Below, in pieces: positions 51,343-60,429 of a stretch of 64,000 nucleotides of DNA. Position 1 is the stretch's first letter, and each line of letters begins with the position of its first letter. This DNA is from Burkholderiales bacterium PBB1 (GTDB lineage Bacteria; Pseudomonadota; Gammaproteobacteria; Burkholderiales; Burkholderiaceae_C). Made by a program: the position numbers and the translations under genes. The stretch lies in contig NKIN01000001.1 of NCBI GenBank assembly GCA_002255905.1, positions 496,001-560,000 on the forward strand, read 5' to 3'. Below the pieces are notes generated by a model, which was not told the origin of the DNA, did no database searches, and was given only the letters and a program-made list of their open reading frames with translations.

Positions 51343-53259
51343 ATGCCTGCAGCAGCGGCATTTGCCGTCGGAGCAGCGCTTGCCAGCCAACACCCGTCGG
51401 CGCCTGTCACCGTCACCGCGGCATTCGTTCTGTGGTGCGCTCTGGTTGCGTGGCGTTCCGGCTTCTGGCTGTTCGTGGTGCCGGCGGTGCTGCCACTCAT
51501 GAGCTTCGCGCCGTGGACTGGCTGGGTCGTGTTCGAGGAGTTCGACCTGCTGCTGTGGGGTGTGGTGGCCGGGTGCTACCTGCGCAAGGCGATGACTCCG
51601 ACGCCGCGCAACCTGCACATCGGATCACGCTCTGCGCGCAGCGATCGGGTGGTTGTCGGCTTGGCGATCGTGTTCGGCATCTTCACTGTCAAGGCCTTCG
51701 TTCACGGTCTGTCGGTGGCTGGTGACGGGTCTTTTGACTGGTTCCAGAGCTACACCGATCCGCTGAACAGTTGGCGCGTCTTCAAGCCTGTGCTGCAGGC
51801 GGCGCTGATCTGGCCGCTGCTGCGCATGCAGATCGAGCAAGACGCAGACGCCGCTGTGAGACGTCTCGGAGCGGGCATGCTGGCGGGCCTGACCGTGGTC
51901 ACGCTGGCGGTGGTGTGGGAGCGGCTGGCCTACATCGGCCTATGGGACTTCTCGACCCGCTACCGCACGACCGCGCTGTTCTGGGAGATGCACGTCGGCG
52001 GTGCGGCGATCGATGTCTACATGGCGCTGGCCACGCCGTTCGTCGCGTGGGGGTTGTGGAGCGCCCGCACGCCGCTGCGCTGGGCCGCAGTGGCCCCCTT
52101 GGCGCTACTCACCGGGTATGCCTGCATGACCACGTTTTCACGCGGTGTTTATGGGGCGGTGGGAGGTTCGCTGGTGCTGCTGGCGCTGTTGCTTCGCCGC
52201 AAACGTCTGCCGCGCATCCGCTGGCGTGTTGTGGCGGGCTGGGCGCTCGCTCTCGCGCTGGCGCTCGAGGTGGTCGCGGTGCTCGGACTGGGCTCCTTCA
52301 TGCGTGAACGCATGGCCGCCAGTGACCGCGACCTGGGGGGGCGGGTGGAACACTGGCAGGCTGGCTTGGGCCTGCTGCGACACCCGACCGATTGGGCGTT
52401 CGGCATCGGCCTCGGGCGCTTGCCTGCTGCCTATGCGCAGGCGACCCCGAAACGTGCGTTTCCAGGCGATGCTCGGTTCGTGCCCCCCAGTCCCGGGCAG
52501 TCGTCCGGATCAGTCGTGCTGTCGGGCTCGAGGACACCGCTGGACCAGTACGGCTTGATGACCTTGACCCAGCGGGTCTCTCTGCACCCCGTGCGTCCGC
52601 ACGAGGTCGCGTTCGATGTCCGCGCCACGGTGGATGCTGAAGTCTCCGTTCAACTGTGCGAGATGCATCTGCTGTATCCGAAGCGTTGCCAGGGGGGGTG
52701 GGTGCCGGTGGCCGCGGAAGTAGGGACATGGCGCCATGTCGTCATGCGTTTGCGCGGGCCGCTGCTTGACCCTGGTCTGGCCTGGGCGCCGCGCATGGGC
52801 GTGTTCTCAATCGCGGTTGTCAATGTCGGCGGCGTCGCCGAACTGGACAACCTGAGCCTGGTCGGCCCGGATCGGGTCGAGTTGCTGACCCACCGCGACT
52901 TCGCGGAGGGGCTGGCCGGCTGGTTCCCCGCAGCCCAGAGTTACTACGTGCCGTGGCACATCGACAACCTCTACCTTGAACTGCTGATCGAACGCGGGGT
53001 CTTCGCGTTGCTCGCTTTCGTGCTGTGCATGGGATGGACGTTGCGGCGGTTGTTCGATGCCGCGGGCAGCGGGTCCCCGGTTGCTCCGTTCCTGATGGCT
53101 TCGCTGTGCGGCTGCTGGTGCGTGGGCCTGGTGAGCAGTGTGATGGATGTCCCGCGCGTCGCGTTCCTGATGTTTCTTCTCATGCTGTGTGCGCTGGAGG
53201 TCACCGGGCTGCGCCGTTCCGTTGGCAGCCACCGTCGGGGGGACGCGGCACTCGCGTGA
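51343..53259 (+). CDS. O-antigen ligase/polymerase-like protein with an extracytoplasmic beta-rich insert
   Basis: A 638-residue polytopic protein. I chose the ATG at 51343; the frame is open to 51220, but that stretch has no signal or span. The Wzy_C region includes CMTTFSRGVYGAVGGSL and GRVEHWQAGLGLL. About residues 380-515 form a long soluble insert rich in beta strands (HEVAFDVRATVDAEVSVQLCEM, GTWRHVVMRLRGPL, FSIAVVNVGGVAELDNLSLVGPD), resembling a carbohydrate-binding jelly roll. After it comes WHIDNLYLELLIERG and three more spans. It is the only plus-strand gene in this part, and its stop abuts the stop of the convergent epimerase gene. Confidence 0.87.
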   Translation: MPAAAAFAVGAALASQHPSAPVTVTAAFVLWCALVAWRSGFWLFVVPAVLPLMSFAPWTGWVVFEEFDLLLWGVVAGCYLRKAMTPTPRNLHIGSRSARSDRVVVGLAIVFGIFTVKAFVHGLSVAGDGSFDWFQSYTDPLNSWRVFKPVLQAALIWPLLRMQIEQDADAAVRRLGAGMLAGLTVVTLAVVWERLAYIGLWDFSTRYRTTALFWEMHVGGAAIDVYMALATPFVAWGLWSARTPLRWAAVAPLALLTGYACMTTFSRGVYGAVGGSLVLLALLLRRKRLPRIRWRVVAGWALALALALEVVAVLGLGSFMRERMAASDRDLGGRVEHWQAGLGLLRHPTDWAFGIGLGRLPAAYAQATPKRAFPGDARFVPPSPGQSSGSVVLSGSRTPLDQYGLMTLTQRVSLHPVRPHEVAFDVRATVDAEVSVQLCEMHLLYPKRCQGGWVPVAAEVGTWRHVVMRLRGPLLDPGLAWAPRMGVFSIAVVNVGGVAELDNLSLVGPDRVELLTHRDFAEGLAGWFPAAQSYYVPWHIDNLYLELLIERGVFALLAFVLCMGWTLRRLFDAAGSGSPVAPFLMASLCGCWCVGLVSSVMDVPRVAFLMFLLMLCALEVTGLRRSVGSHRRGDAALA

Positions 53260-54318
53260 TCAGGCAGTGGACGCTGGTGCGGCGTTTACTCGCTCGGCGT
53301 GCGCCCTGTACCACGGCATGGCCTGAGCCAGTCCTTCATCGATACGGTGCGTGGGCCGGTAGCCCAGACGATCGGCAGCCTTGCCGATGTCGGCTTGCGA
53401 ATGCACCACGTCACCGGGCCGGAAGTCGCCGTACAACGGCTGCACGTCGCGCAACTGCGGAAAGGTCGTCAGAAGGTGCTCACGCAGCAGCCCAAACAGT
53501 TCGTTCAAGCTGGTGCGGTCGCCGACTGCCACGTTGTAGATCTGGTTGATGGCGTCGTCACGTTGCGTGCAGGCGGCCAGCAGGTTGGCCTGCACCGCAT
53601 TGGCGACGAAGCAGAAATCTCGGCTGGTGTGACCATCGCCGTTGATCTGCACCGGGCGGCCGTCGATCAGCGCGGAAATCCATTTCGGGATCACGGCGGC
53701 GTAGGCCCCATTCGGGTCTTGCCGGGGGCCGAACACATTGAAGTAGCGCAACCCGATGCTCTGCATCCCGTAGGCGCGGGCGAACACATCGGCATAGAGC
53801 TCGTTGACCAGCTTGGTCACCGCGTACGGTGACAGCGGTGCACCGATGCGGTCTTCCACCTTGGGCAACGCCGGGTGATCGCCATAGGTCGAGCTGCTGG
53901 CCGCATAGACGAAGCGCTGCACCTGTGCGTCACGTGCGGCGACGAGCATGTTGAGGAAGCCGTCGATGTTGACCGCATTGGTGGTCACGGGATCGGCCAG
54001 TGAACGGGGCACGCTGCCCAGCGCCGCCTGGTGCAGCACGACATCGACGCCGGCGCAGGCGGCCTGGCAGTCCGTCGACAGGCGGATGTCGCCCTGGATG
54101 AATGTGAAACGCGTCCACCGCTCTTCGCCGACGAGCCCCCGGACCTCGTCAAGGTTGTGGTGGTGACCCGTGGCAAAGTTGTCCAGCCCTATCACTCGCT
54201 GATCGAGCATCAGCAGGGCTTCCAGAAGGTTCGACCCGATGAAGCCGGCGACTCCGGTCACCAACCAGGTCTTGGGCGCTGCCCGCAGCGCGGATTGCAA
54301 CGCCGGGTAGGTCGTCAC
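53260..54318 (-). CDS. UDP-N-acetylglucosamine 4-epimerase family protein (WbpP/TviC-like)
   Basis: A 352-residue extended short-chain dehydrogenase. The GTG at 54318 overlaps the stop of the upstream dehydrogenase (GTGA); the frame is open to 54528, but that part lies inside the dehydrogenase gene. [16 protein letters not shown] is the NAD-binding motif, [13 protein letters not shown] and [17 protein letters not shown] hold the Ser/Tyr/Lys catalytic residues, and [23 protein letters not shown] matches WbpP/TviC. It should convert UDP-GlcNAc or its acid to the galacto form. Pairing with a WbpO/TviB-type dehydrogenase is the classic route to UDP-GalNAcA, as in Vi antigen. Confidence 0.9.
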   Translation of the reverse strand: MTTYPALQSALRAAPKTWLVTGVAGFIGSNLLEALLMLDQRVIGLDNFATGHHHNLDEVRGLVGEERWTRFTFIQGDIRLSTDCQAACAGVDVVLHQAALGSVPRSLADPVTTNAVNIDGFLNMLVAARDAQVQRFVYAASSSTYGDHPALPKVEDRIGAPLSPYAVTKLVNELYADVFARAYGMQSIGLRYFNVFGPRQDPNGAYAAVIPKWISALIDGRPVQINGDGHTSRDFCFVANAVQANLLAACTQRDDAINQIYNVAVGDRTSLNELFGLLREHLLTTFPQLRDVQPLYGDFRPGDVVHSQADIGKAADRLGYRPTHRIDEGLAQAMPWYRAHAERVNAAPASTA

Positions 54319-55607
54319 AGCCTCCACAGTTCGTGGCCGGCCTGCGCCACCGCCGCTGGGTCGTAGACCGATTTCACGTCGGCGAACACGCCGCCCGGAT
54401 TCAGTTTCGCAAGCAGCTTGGACACGCCCATCTGCTTGTACGGCTGGTGGGCCACTGCAGCGATGACCGCCGAGGCCTGCGGTAGCTGATCCCATTCGGT
54501 CAGACCGATGCCATATTCGTGCAGGCACTCCTCGTTGTCGGCCAGCGGATCGTGCACGTGCACCTTGACGCCATACGACTGCAGCTCGCGGATCACGTCG
54601 ATGACCTTGCTGTTGCGCAGATCAGGGCAGTCTTCCTTGAAGGTCATGCCGAGCACGATGATGTCGGCGTCCCTGACGGGCTGGCCGGCGGCGATCATGC
54701 GTTTGACCGTCTGCTCGGCGACGTACTTGCCCATGCTGTCATTGATGCGCCGGCCCGCCAGGATCACCTGCGGCTGGTAGCCCAGCATTTCGGCCTTGTG
54801 GGTCAGGTAGTACGGATCGACACCGATGCAATGACCGCCGACCAGACCTGGCCGGAAGGGCAGGAAGTTCCATTTGGTGCCGGCGGCTTCAAGAACCTCC
54901 AGCGTGTCGATGCCCATGCGGTTGAAGATCAGCGACAGCTCGTTCATCAGCGCGATGTTCAGGTCGCGCTGGGTGTTCTCGATCACCTTGGCCGCTTCGG
55001 CAACGCGGATGCTGCTGGCTGGGTAGACACCGGCGTCGATGATGGCTCCGTACAGGCGTTGCACCACGGCCAGCGTCTCGGGCGTGTCACCCGACACCAG
55101 CTTGACGATCTTGGTCAGTGTGCGCAGCTTGTCGCCGGGGTTGATGCGCTCGGGGGAGTAGCCGATGTTGAAATCTTTTTTCCACTTCAGGCCGGAGAAC
55201 TTCTCCAGCACGGGCACGCAGATCTCTTCGGTGGCTCCGGGATACACCGTGGATTCGTAGACGACGATCGCCCCGCGTTTCATGTGGCGGCCCACGGTCT
55301 CCGAGCTGCTGACGAGGGGGAAGAAATCGGGCCGGCGGGCGTCATCGATCGGTGTCGGCACGGCGACGACGATGAAATCGGCGTCCTTCAGGGCCGCACC
55401 GTCTGTGGTGCATTTCAGCAGCGTGGCCGCGCGAAGCTGCTCTGACGAGACCTCGCCGGTCGGGTCTTCGAAGCGGTGGTAGGCGTCGACCTTGCGCTTG
55501 GAAAGATCAAATCCGATGGTCGGAAAGCGCTTGCCAAACTCGACCGCCAGCGGCAGGCCGACGTAACCCAGACCGACGACCGCAATGATGGGGGACTCAG
55601 GATTCAT
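54315..55607 (-). CDS. UDP-HexNAc 6-dehydrogenase (TviB/WbpO-like)
   Basis: A 430-residue nucleotide-sugar dehydrogenase of the UDP-glucose/GDP-mannose family. [21 protein letters not shown] is the N-terminal NAD motif. [44 protein letters not shown] and [20 protein letters not shown] follow, the last holding the catalytic Cys near residue 258. [20 protein letters not shown] marks the C-terminal domain. These features match TviB/WbpO, which oxidise UDP-GlcNAc or UDP-GalNAc to the uronic acid. The start is the ATG at 55607; a GTG nine bases earlier is in frame. It predicts an acidic N-acetylhexosaminuronate in the polymer. Confidence 0.93.
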   Translation of the reverse strand: MNPESPIIAVVGLGYVGLPLAVEFGKRFPTIGFDLSKRKVDAYHRFEDPTGEVSSEQLRAATLLKCTTDGAALKDADFIVVAVPTPIDDARRPDFFPLVSSSETVGRHMKRGAIVVYESTVYPGATEEICVPVLEKFSGLKWKKDFNIGYSPERINPGDKLRTLTKIVKLVSGDTPETLAVVQRLYGAIIDAGVYPASSIRVAEAAKVIENTQRDLNIALMNELSLIFNRMGIDTLEVLEAAGTKWNFLPFRPGLVGGHCIGVDPYYLTHKAEMLGYQPQVILAGRRINDSMGKYVAEQTVKRMIAAGQPVRDADIIVLGMTFKEDCPDLRNSKVIDVIRELQSYGVKVHVHDPLADNEECLHEYGIGLTEWDQLPQASAVIAAVAHQPYKQMGVSKLLAKLNPGGVFADVKSVYDPAAVAQAGHELWRL

Positions 55608-55745
55608 GTTCCACACCGATTCAACAATAGGTCAATGAGTTTCGCATGGCCCGTTTCGGGTGGGGCCGCGTGATTCGTGAGTTGTGTGGCGAACCGGACG
55701 CATTTGCTTGCATCTGGCCGCAGCGCTCTGCGAGCGGACGGCGCG

Positions 55746-56876
55746 TCAGTCCGACTTGCGTGGCGACCGCCACCATCTTGAAAGCAGCGCGGTGCAGCGC
55801 CCGATCAGCGTGGGTTTCGGCTGACGGCGCCGGCGCGGCGCCTCAGGTGGCACCTCGTGTGGCGGAGCGGCGGGTTCCGCCTTGAACTCTTCGGGCCAGG
55901 CCGATGCCTTCGACTTCTTGGGCTTGCGCACCCGCGGCGCCGGTGGGGGCGCCACTCTCTCCGGCGCCAGGGCGCCGGGCTGACTGCCTTGGAACGGCTC
56001 GCAATCGTTGTCGCTGGCCGTGTGGCTCAGGGTGTTTTCGATGAGTGCGTAAACATCCTGCGTCTTGATCGGCGCGCGCACGGGCGTTGGCTGCTTGATC
56101 GCCGGCGGTGTCGGTCTGGCGCGCGTGTGCGGTGCCGCGCGAGGAGCGGGCGCTGCCTCAACGGGAGCCGGCGTTGCCGGCACTTCGGCTATCGGTGCGG
56201 AGATCGGCGTTGATTTCGCGGCCGCCGCGACCGCCGGCAGCTTTAGCGAGAAATCGTCGAAGCCAGGAACCAGTCGGCGCAAGCCGGCCAAGGCCGGACG
56301 CGCTGCCTCGTCCATCGACAACAAGAAGCTCGCTGGTAGCGGCGCGGCGTTCAGGGCCTCGACCAACGCGTCGGTGAATTCGGTGATGCCCTCGCGCTGC
56401 GCAGACAGCCGCAGAAATTCCTCGAAGCGGTCGAGGATGACGATGAACTGCAGGTCCAAACGCTCGCTCAGCGCGCGGATGCTCTCGGTCAGCGGTGGCG
56501 CAGCGGTGTGCGTCTCCGGTTCGTTCGATGCAGCGGCGCGCCACAGGCTGGCGTGCAGGGCTGGCAACGGCGGTCCCGACCAGTCGTCGAACACCACAAC
56601 CACCTCGCGCTTGCGGCGCGCCGACCCGCTGCGCGCGCGTCGGTCGGGAAATGGCACCACCACGCTGTTCTCGCGGATGGGCACCGGCGGTGGCTGATCT
56701 TCGGCGCGCCGTTGCAGCAACGGCAGCAAGGACGATTGCAGAAATGCCGATTTCTCGGATCCGGGCTCGCCGAACAGCAGCGACAAGCGGGCACTGCGCA
56801 GCAACGCCACCAACAGGCGGGCTTCCTGGGCCAGCCGTGGGCTGATGGCCTCACCGTCCATCGGGGCGGGCATCAC
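55746..56876 (-). CDS. AAA/nSTAND-like protein with a degenerate P-loop and Pro-rich tail
   Basis: A 376-residue protein. LSLLFGEPGSEKSAFLQSSLL near residues 32-52 resembles a Walker A loop (G-x-P-G-x-x-K-S), but with Glu where Gly is usual before Lys. VVVVFDDW near residue 95 and LQFIVILDRFEEFLR near residue 145 resemble the strands and Walker B of nSTAND P-loop proteins. After about residue 220 the chain becomes Ala/Pro/Lys-rich and ends very basic (RRRRQPKPTLI...WWRSPRKSD). It is the last gene of the minus-strand set that starts with the ABC transporter. I do not recognise a function. Confidence 0.6.
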   Translation of the reverse strand: MMPAPMDGEAISPRLAQEARLLVALLRSARLSLLFGEPGSEKSAFLQSSLLPLLQRRAEDQPPPVPIRENSVVVPFPDRRARSGSARRKREVVVVFDDWSGPPLPALHASLWRAAASNEPETHTAAPPLTESIRALSERLDLQFIVILDRFEEFLRLSAQREGITEFTDALVEALNAAPLPASFLLSMDEAARPALAGLRRLVPGFDDFSLKLPAVAAAAKSTPISAPIAEVPATPAPVEAAPAPRAAPHTRARPTPPAIKQPTPVRAPIKTQDVYALIENTLSHTASDNDCEPFQGSQPGALAPERVAPPPAPRVRKPKKSKASAWPEEFKAEPAAPPHEVPPEAPRRRRQPKPTLIGRCTALLSRWWRSPRKSD

Positions 56877-56934
56877 GGCAGCGTGTCGCTCGGGCAGGGC
56901 CGTTGGCGCTGTTCCATCTCTCGCGGATCACGCC

Positions 56935-58221
56935 TCACAGATAGAACCGCACGGCGAGTTCGATGGTGCGGCTTTGCGGGACGCTGCCGAAGATGGACTG
57001 GCGCGATCCGGAGAACTGCTGCCATTGCGCCACCAGATCGACCTGGTCCCAGTGATAGCGGGCCTCGAGCCACTGCACGCGGCTGCGGGTTTCGTTCTCG
57101 CGGCGCACAAAAGCCGACAGATCCAGACGGCGCACCAGCGCGTCCTTCCACAAGGCGTAGAGGAAGCCGGCGCTGCGGGCGGGCAAGTCCTGCAAAGTCT
57201 GGCTGGTCTCGAGCAGACGCAATTGGCCGAGCGGGTCGCCGCTTGGCAGTGCGCGCCATTGGCGGCGCGTGGGGCCGGCCTCGTTGTACTCGGCCTCGGC
57301 GGTCAGGCTGAGGTTGAACGTGGTGGTGTAGGTCAAGCCCACGGCGGCGCGGCTGCGGTAGCGCGAGTCGGCATGGAGGTTCAGCGACTGCGTGATCAAC
57401 GAGGGCCCTTTGCCTATGCTGAATTCGCCGAACACCACGGTGGCATCGCCGACCAGGCCTGACAGGTTCAGACCCAGTTGCTCGCGGGTGCTCTGGCCAC
57501 CGAACAGCAGCAGCTCTGCATTGAGCTTGTCGCTGAATTTGGTGCTGCCCGCCAGCAGCCAGCGATGGTGCGGGTTGGTCGCCCCGACGTTCAGCGAGAA
57601 CGTGCCCGGGTTGGGTTGGTCGCCGAGGTTCGGTGAGTAGGCTGCGGTTAGCGATCCCCCGGTCCACAACTGCTGGCCCTGCAGCACGACGGTGCCCTGG
57701 CGGTTCTCACGCAGCACGGCCGGGTCGAGCGAGACGATGGACCGCACCGCGCCTTCCTTGAACCAGTCGGTCGGGTTGTAGCCGTAGGCCGCGCCGTGTC
57801 GCACGTTGACGCGCCCGAGGTCGATGACCTGGTGGTCGGTTGGCGCCCAGCTCAGGTAGGCCTCGCGCACCGTGTTGACGTCCCCTTCGATGCCTGGGCG
57901 GTTGCTGTGCCGCAAGTCCAGCCGGTCGGAGAACACCGCGCGCACCCCAGGTGCCAGTGTGGCGTCGATGCGCCCGTCGATGGAGGCGCGATTGGACTCG
58001 TAGCGGGAATCCGGGTCATCGATCGAGGTGCGCCGCAGGTTGCCCTCGATGAACAGTCGCCAGGGCCGCGCCACGGCCTTCGGCTCGGTGGGGGCCTGGT
58101 CCGCGAGCGACAGGGCGTCCAGGTCGCTGGGCAGCGCATCTGGGGCGTCGGCGGCGCGCACGGCAGGTGACGACAGTGCGCCGCACATCAGCAGGGTGGA
58201 CAAGACAGTGTGGCGGCGCAT
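56935..58221 (-). CDS. Outer-membrane beta-barrel protein
   Basis: A 428-residue protein with a signal peptide (MRRHTVLSTLLMCGALSSPAVRAAD, cleavage after VRA) and a long series of amphipathic strands ending in VRFYL, consistent with a beta-barrel C-terminus. Features such as SYRYRSRAAVGLTYTTT-like alternation, DLGRVNVRHGAAYGYNPTDWF and FGEFSIGKGPSLI suggest a barrel of about 16-18 strands. It starts three bases after the stop of the LolA-like gene. With that gene and the ABC transporter it may form an envelope export or lipid-handling route. The cargo is unknown. Confidence 0.8.
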   Translation of the reverse strand: MRRHTVLSTLLMCGALSSPAVRAADAPDALPSDLDALSLADQAPTEPKAVARPWRLFIEGNLRRTSIDDPDSRYESNRASIDGRIDATLAPGVRAVFSDRLDLRHSNRPGIEGDVNTVREAYLSWAPTDHQVIDLGRVNVRHGAAYGYNPTDWFKEGAVRSIVSLDPAVLRENRQGTVVLQGQQLWTGGSLTAAYSPNLGDQPNPGTFSLNVGATNPHHRWLLAGSTKFSDKLNAELLLFGGQSTREQLGLNLSGLVGDATVVFGEFSIGKGPSLITQSLNLHADSRYRSRAAVGLTYTTTFNLSLTAEAEYNEAGPTRRQWRALPSGDPLGQLRLLETSQTLQDLPARSAGFLYALWKDALVRRLDLSAFVRRENETRSRVQWLEARYHWDQVDLVAQWQQFSGSRQSIFGSVPQSRTIELAVRFYL

Positions 58222-58223
58222 GG

Positions 58224-59039
58224 TCACTCCGGTTTGAAGCGCGGTAGGTAGTCGCGTTGCAGCCAGGCTTCTGGCACGTCGCGCCAAGCGTAATCGCTGT
58301 AACGCATGACCGTCACCCAGGCAGGATCGAGCCCGTCGATGATGACGACTTCAGTGGGCCGCTCGCGGCCCAGCTGCGATTGAAACTTGCGGTAGTAAGC
58401 GGTTTTCAGAAGGTGGCCGCTCTCGGCAAAGAAGCGCGCCTTGACCGGCCGTGCCGTTCCGACTTCGACCCACATCTCGACATGGTGGTAAGTGACATCG
58501 GGCGATGCGGCGGCCAGCAGCAGCTTCTGACAACGGCGCGGCACGCGTTCTCCGTCGACGATGTCTTCTTCGCCACCCGACTCGGCGGTGTAGTCCTTGG
58601 CCATGTTGACGGTGACCACGTCGCCGTTGGAGGCCTGGCCCAGCAGCCGCTGCTGCGGAGACAGCCGGATGCTGGCCTGACTGGCCGGGTCGAAGAACCA
58701 CAAATCGTTGCCGTTCTTCAGCATCAGCTTGTTCACATCGCGCACAGGCGCAGCAAAGCGGATCAGGCTGCGGTATTGCCCGCTGTTGGGGTCGGCCTTC
58801 GAATACACCGACAGCGTGTTGTTGTCGGTCTGCTTGGCGCTGCGGTACTCGATCAGGTTCACCGTGACGGCGAAGGACCGCGACGGGTTGCGCACCGCGT
58901 CGCTGGCAGCGAGCAGCGCCTGCGCCTCAGCTCCGGCGTAAGCCAACGGCAACGGAAACAGCATGGCTATCGGCACGGCCAGGGCTGCAAAAAACTGAAA
59001 CAGCGCCATCGCTGTCATACCGTTGAACTTATTAGACAT
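58224..59039 (-). CDS. Outer-membrane lipoprotein-sorting-like protein (LolA-like, PF17131 type)
   Basis: A 271-residue exported protein. A signal peptide spans about residues 10-35 (ALFQFFAALAVPIAMLFPLPLAYAGAEA). The mature part has the LolA-like half-barrel pattern: QALLAASDAVRNPSRSFAVTVNLIEY, RSLIRFAAPVRDVNKLML, NDLWFFDPASQASIRLSP and YTAESGGEEDI. It lies between the FtsX-type permease gene (overlapping its end) and the beta-barrel gene. Family members of this type accompany MacB-like ABC transporters. The start may be 59039 or an ATG at 59018. It probably carries a hydrophobic cargo across the periplasm, as LolA does (inference). Confidence 0.83.
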   Translation of the reverse strand: MSNKFNGMTAMALFQFFAALAVPIAMLFPLPLAYAGAEAQALLAASDAVRNPSRSFAVTVNLIEYRSAKQTDNNTLSVYSKADPNSGQYRSLIRFAAPVRDVNKLMLKNGNDLWFFDPASQASIRLSPQQRLLGQASNGDVVTVNMAKDYTAESGGEEDIVDGERVPRRCQKLLLAAASPDVTYHHVEMWVEVGTARPVKARFFAESGHLLKTAYYRKFQSQLGRERPTEVVIIDGLDPAWVTVMRYSDYAWRDVPEAWLQRDYLPRFKPE

Positions 59040-60429
59040 GACGCAGAGCATCGACGATGTTCATATGTGCGGCGCGCTTGGCCGGCAGGACGGCGGACAA
59101 GGCCGCGACGATGATCAGCGCTACTGCTGCGCCAATCATCATGGTGTATTCGCCGGCCACGCGCACCGCCAGAGCGACTGGCTCGATTCGACCAGGCGGC
59201 GTCCAGCTCAAGCCGAGCAAATTGATCAACGATGCGAGCACCAGCGCAGCGACGATGCCAAGCAATGATCCAAGGCAACCCAGCATGATTCCTTCAGAAA
59301 CGAACATGGTGCGAATACCGGTACGCCTCAACCCGATCGCTCTCAGGGTGCCAATCTCAGAGGTGCGCTCAACGACCGCCATGCTCATGGTGTTGGCTAC
59401 CGTAAAGAGAACGATTGCTCCGATCAGCACTGCAATGAAGCCGAAGATGGCCGCGAACATCGACAACGTCTGACCATAGAACGGATTGAGCGTTTCGTAG
59501 TCGATGATGCCGAGGGGTTCCTCTTTGAGGGTGGTTTGCAGCAGCTCCTCGAGTCGCGCGCGCGCAGCTGGAATTTGAGTCGTATGACGCAGTTGAAGTT
59601 GAATGGCTGTCGCCTGTGGTGGTGCTGAGCCGAACACCAGCTTTTGCGCTTGAGCCAAGTGAAGTCCGACGTAGACGTCATCGAGTTCCTTCACGCCCTG
59701 GTACTCGGCATGAAGCACCTTGACCGCAGCGACATTAGGTGCCCCGTTGGCACTGGCCGTCAGGATTTCGATGCGAGGGTGCCCAGTGCCCGACCCGTTC
59801 GGTGTCGGTGGTGCGGTGGCGTCTGCCAACTCTGCGATGTCTAAAGGCAGCGCCTCCCCCGACTTGGCCGGTTGAGGTGTTTCACGAGCGCAGTCTGGCA
59901 CGCTCAATGCGGCACAGAGTTGCAGTACGCGCGCCACGCCCGTGCCAATGACTGCACTGTCGCTGTCAGTACCCGCCAGTGAAAGATGGCGTGACAAATT
60001 GCGCTGCTGGTAATCATTCCATTCGCGCATGCGTTTCTGCTCTTCGACTACGACGCCACTGATGAATACAGTTCGCGAGACACCGGCAGCGAAATTGCCG
60101 GCAATGCCGCTGAACTGAAGTGTCGGCGTTACAACCGTAAGCATCGGCGCCAGCACCTCATCGCGTTTCACCAGTTCGACGATCTCGCGATACCGCACGA
60201 TGCCGTACGCCGCCGGATTTCCGCTGCCTAATCTGAAGTAGTCCCTGTGCTGGATCTGCAAGTGACCCGTACGTTTGACGAAGTCACTTTGCATTCCATA
60301 CGTGATGTCACGAATGAACCCACCGAAAAGCAACACCGTAGCCAGTCCCAACACCATGGCAACCAGTGTCATCAGCGAGCGCCTACGGTTGCGCAGCAGG
60401 TTGCGCCAGGCCAGCGAAAGCGTGTTCAT
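59032..60429 (-). CDS. ABC transporter permease (FtsX/MacB/LolE type)
   Basis: A 465-residue membrane protein with one N-terminal span (after LAWRNLLRNRRRSLMTLVAMVLGLATVLLF), a large periplasmic MacB-core-type domain (about residues 45-320) and three C-terminal spans, containing ERTSEIGTLRAIGLRRTGI and LPAKRAAHMNIVDALRHV. This is the mechanotransmission permease layout rather than a channel. Its stop overlaps the LolA-like gene, and its start overlaps the ATPase gene by four bases. The GC content in the middle is a little lower than that of the flanking genes. Confidence 0.92.
   Translation of the reverse strand: MNTLSLAWRNLLRNRRRSLMTLVAMVLGLATVLLFGGFIRDITYGMQSDFVKRTGHLQIQHRDYFRLGSGNPAAYGIVRYREIVELVKRDEVLAPMLTVVTPTLQFSGIAGNFAAGVSRTVFISGVVVEEQKRMREWNDYQQRNLSRHLSLAGTDSDSAVIGTGVARVLQLCAALSVPDCARETPQPAKSGEALPLDIAELADATAPPTPNGSGTGHPRIEILTASANGAPNVAAVKVLHAEYQGVKELDDVYVGLHLAQAQKLVFGSAPPQATAIQLQLRHTTQIPAARARLEELLQTTLKEEPLGIIDYETLNPFYGQTLSMFAAIFGFIAVLIGAIVLFTVANTMSMAVVERTSEIGTLRAIGLRRTGIRTMFVSEGIMLGCLGSLLGIVAALVLASLINLLGLSWTPPGRIEPVALAVRVAGEYTMMIGAAVALIIVAALSAVLPAKRAAHMNIVDALRHV

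Noticed and set aside
54319-54528. N-terminal extension of the 4-epimerase frame upstream of 54318.
   Set aside because: It lies inside the dehydrogenase gene, and the GTG overlapping that gene's stop gives the normal family length.
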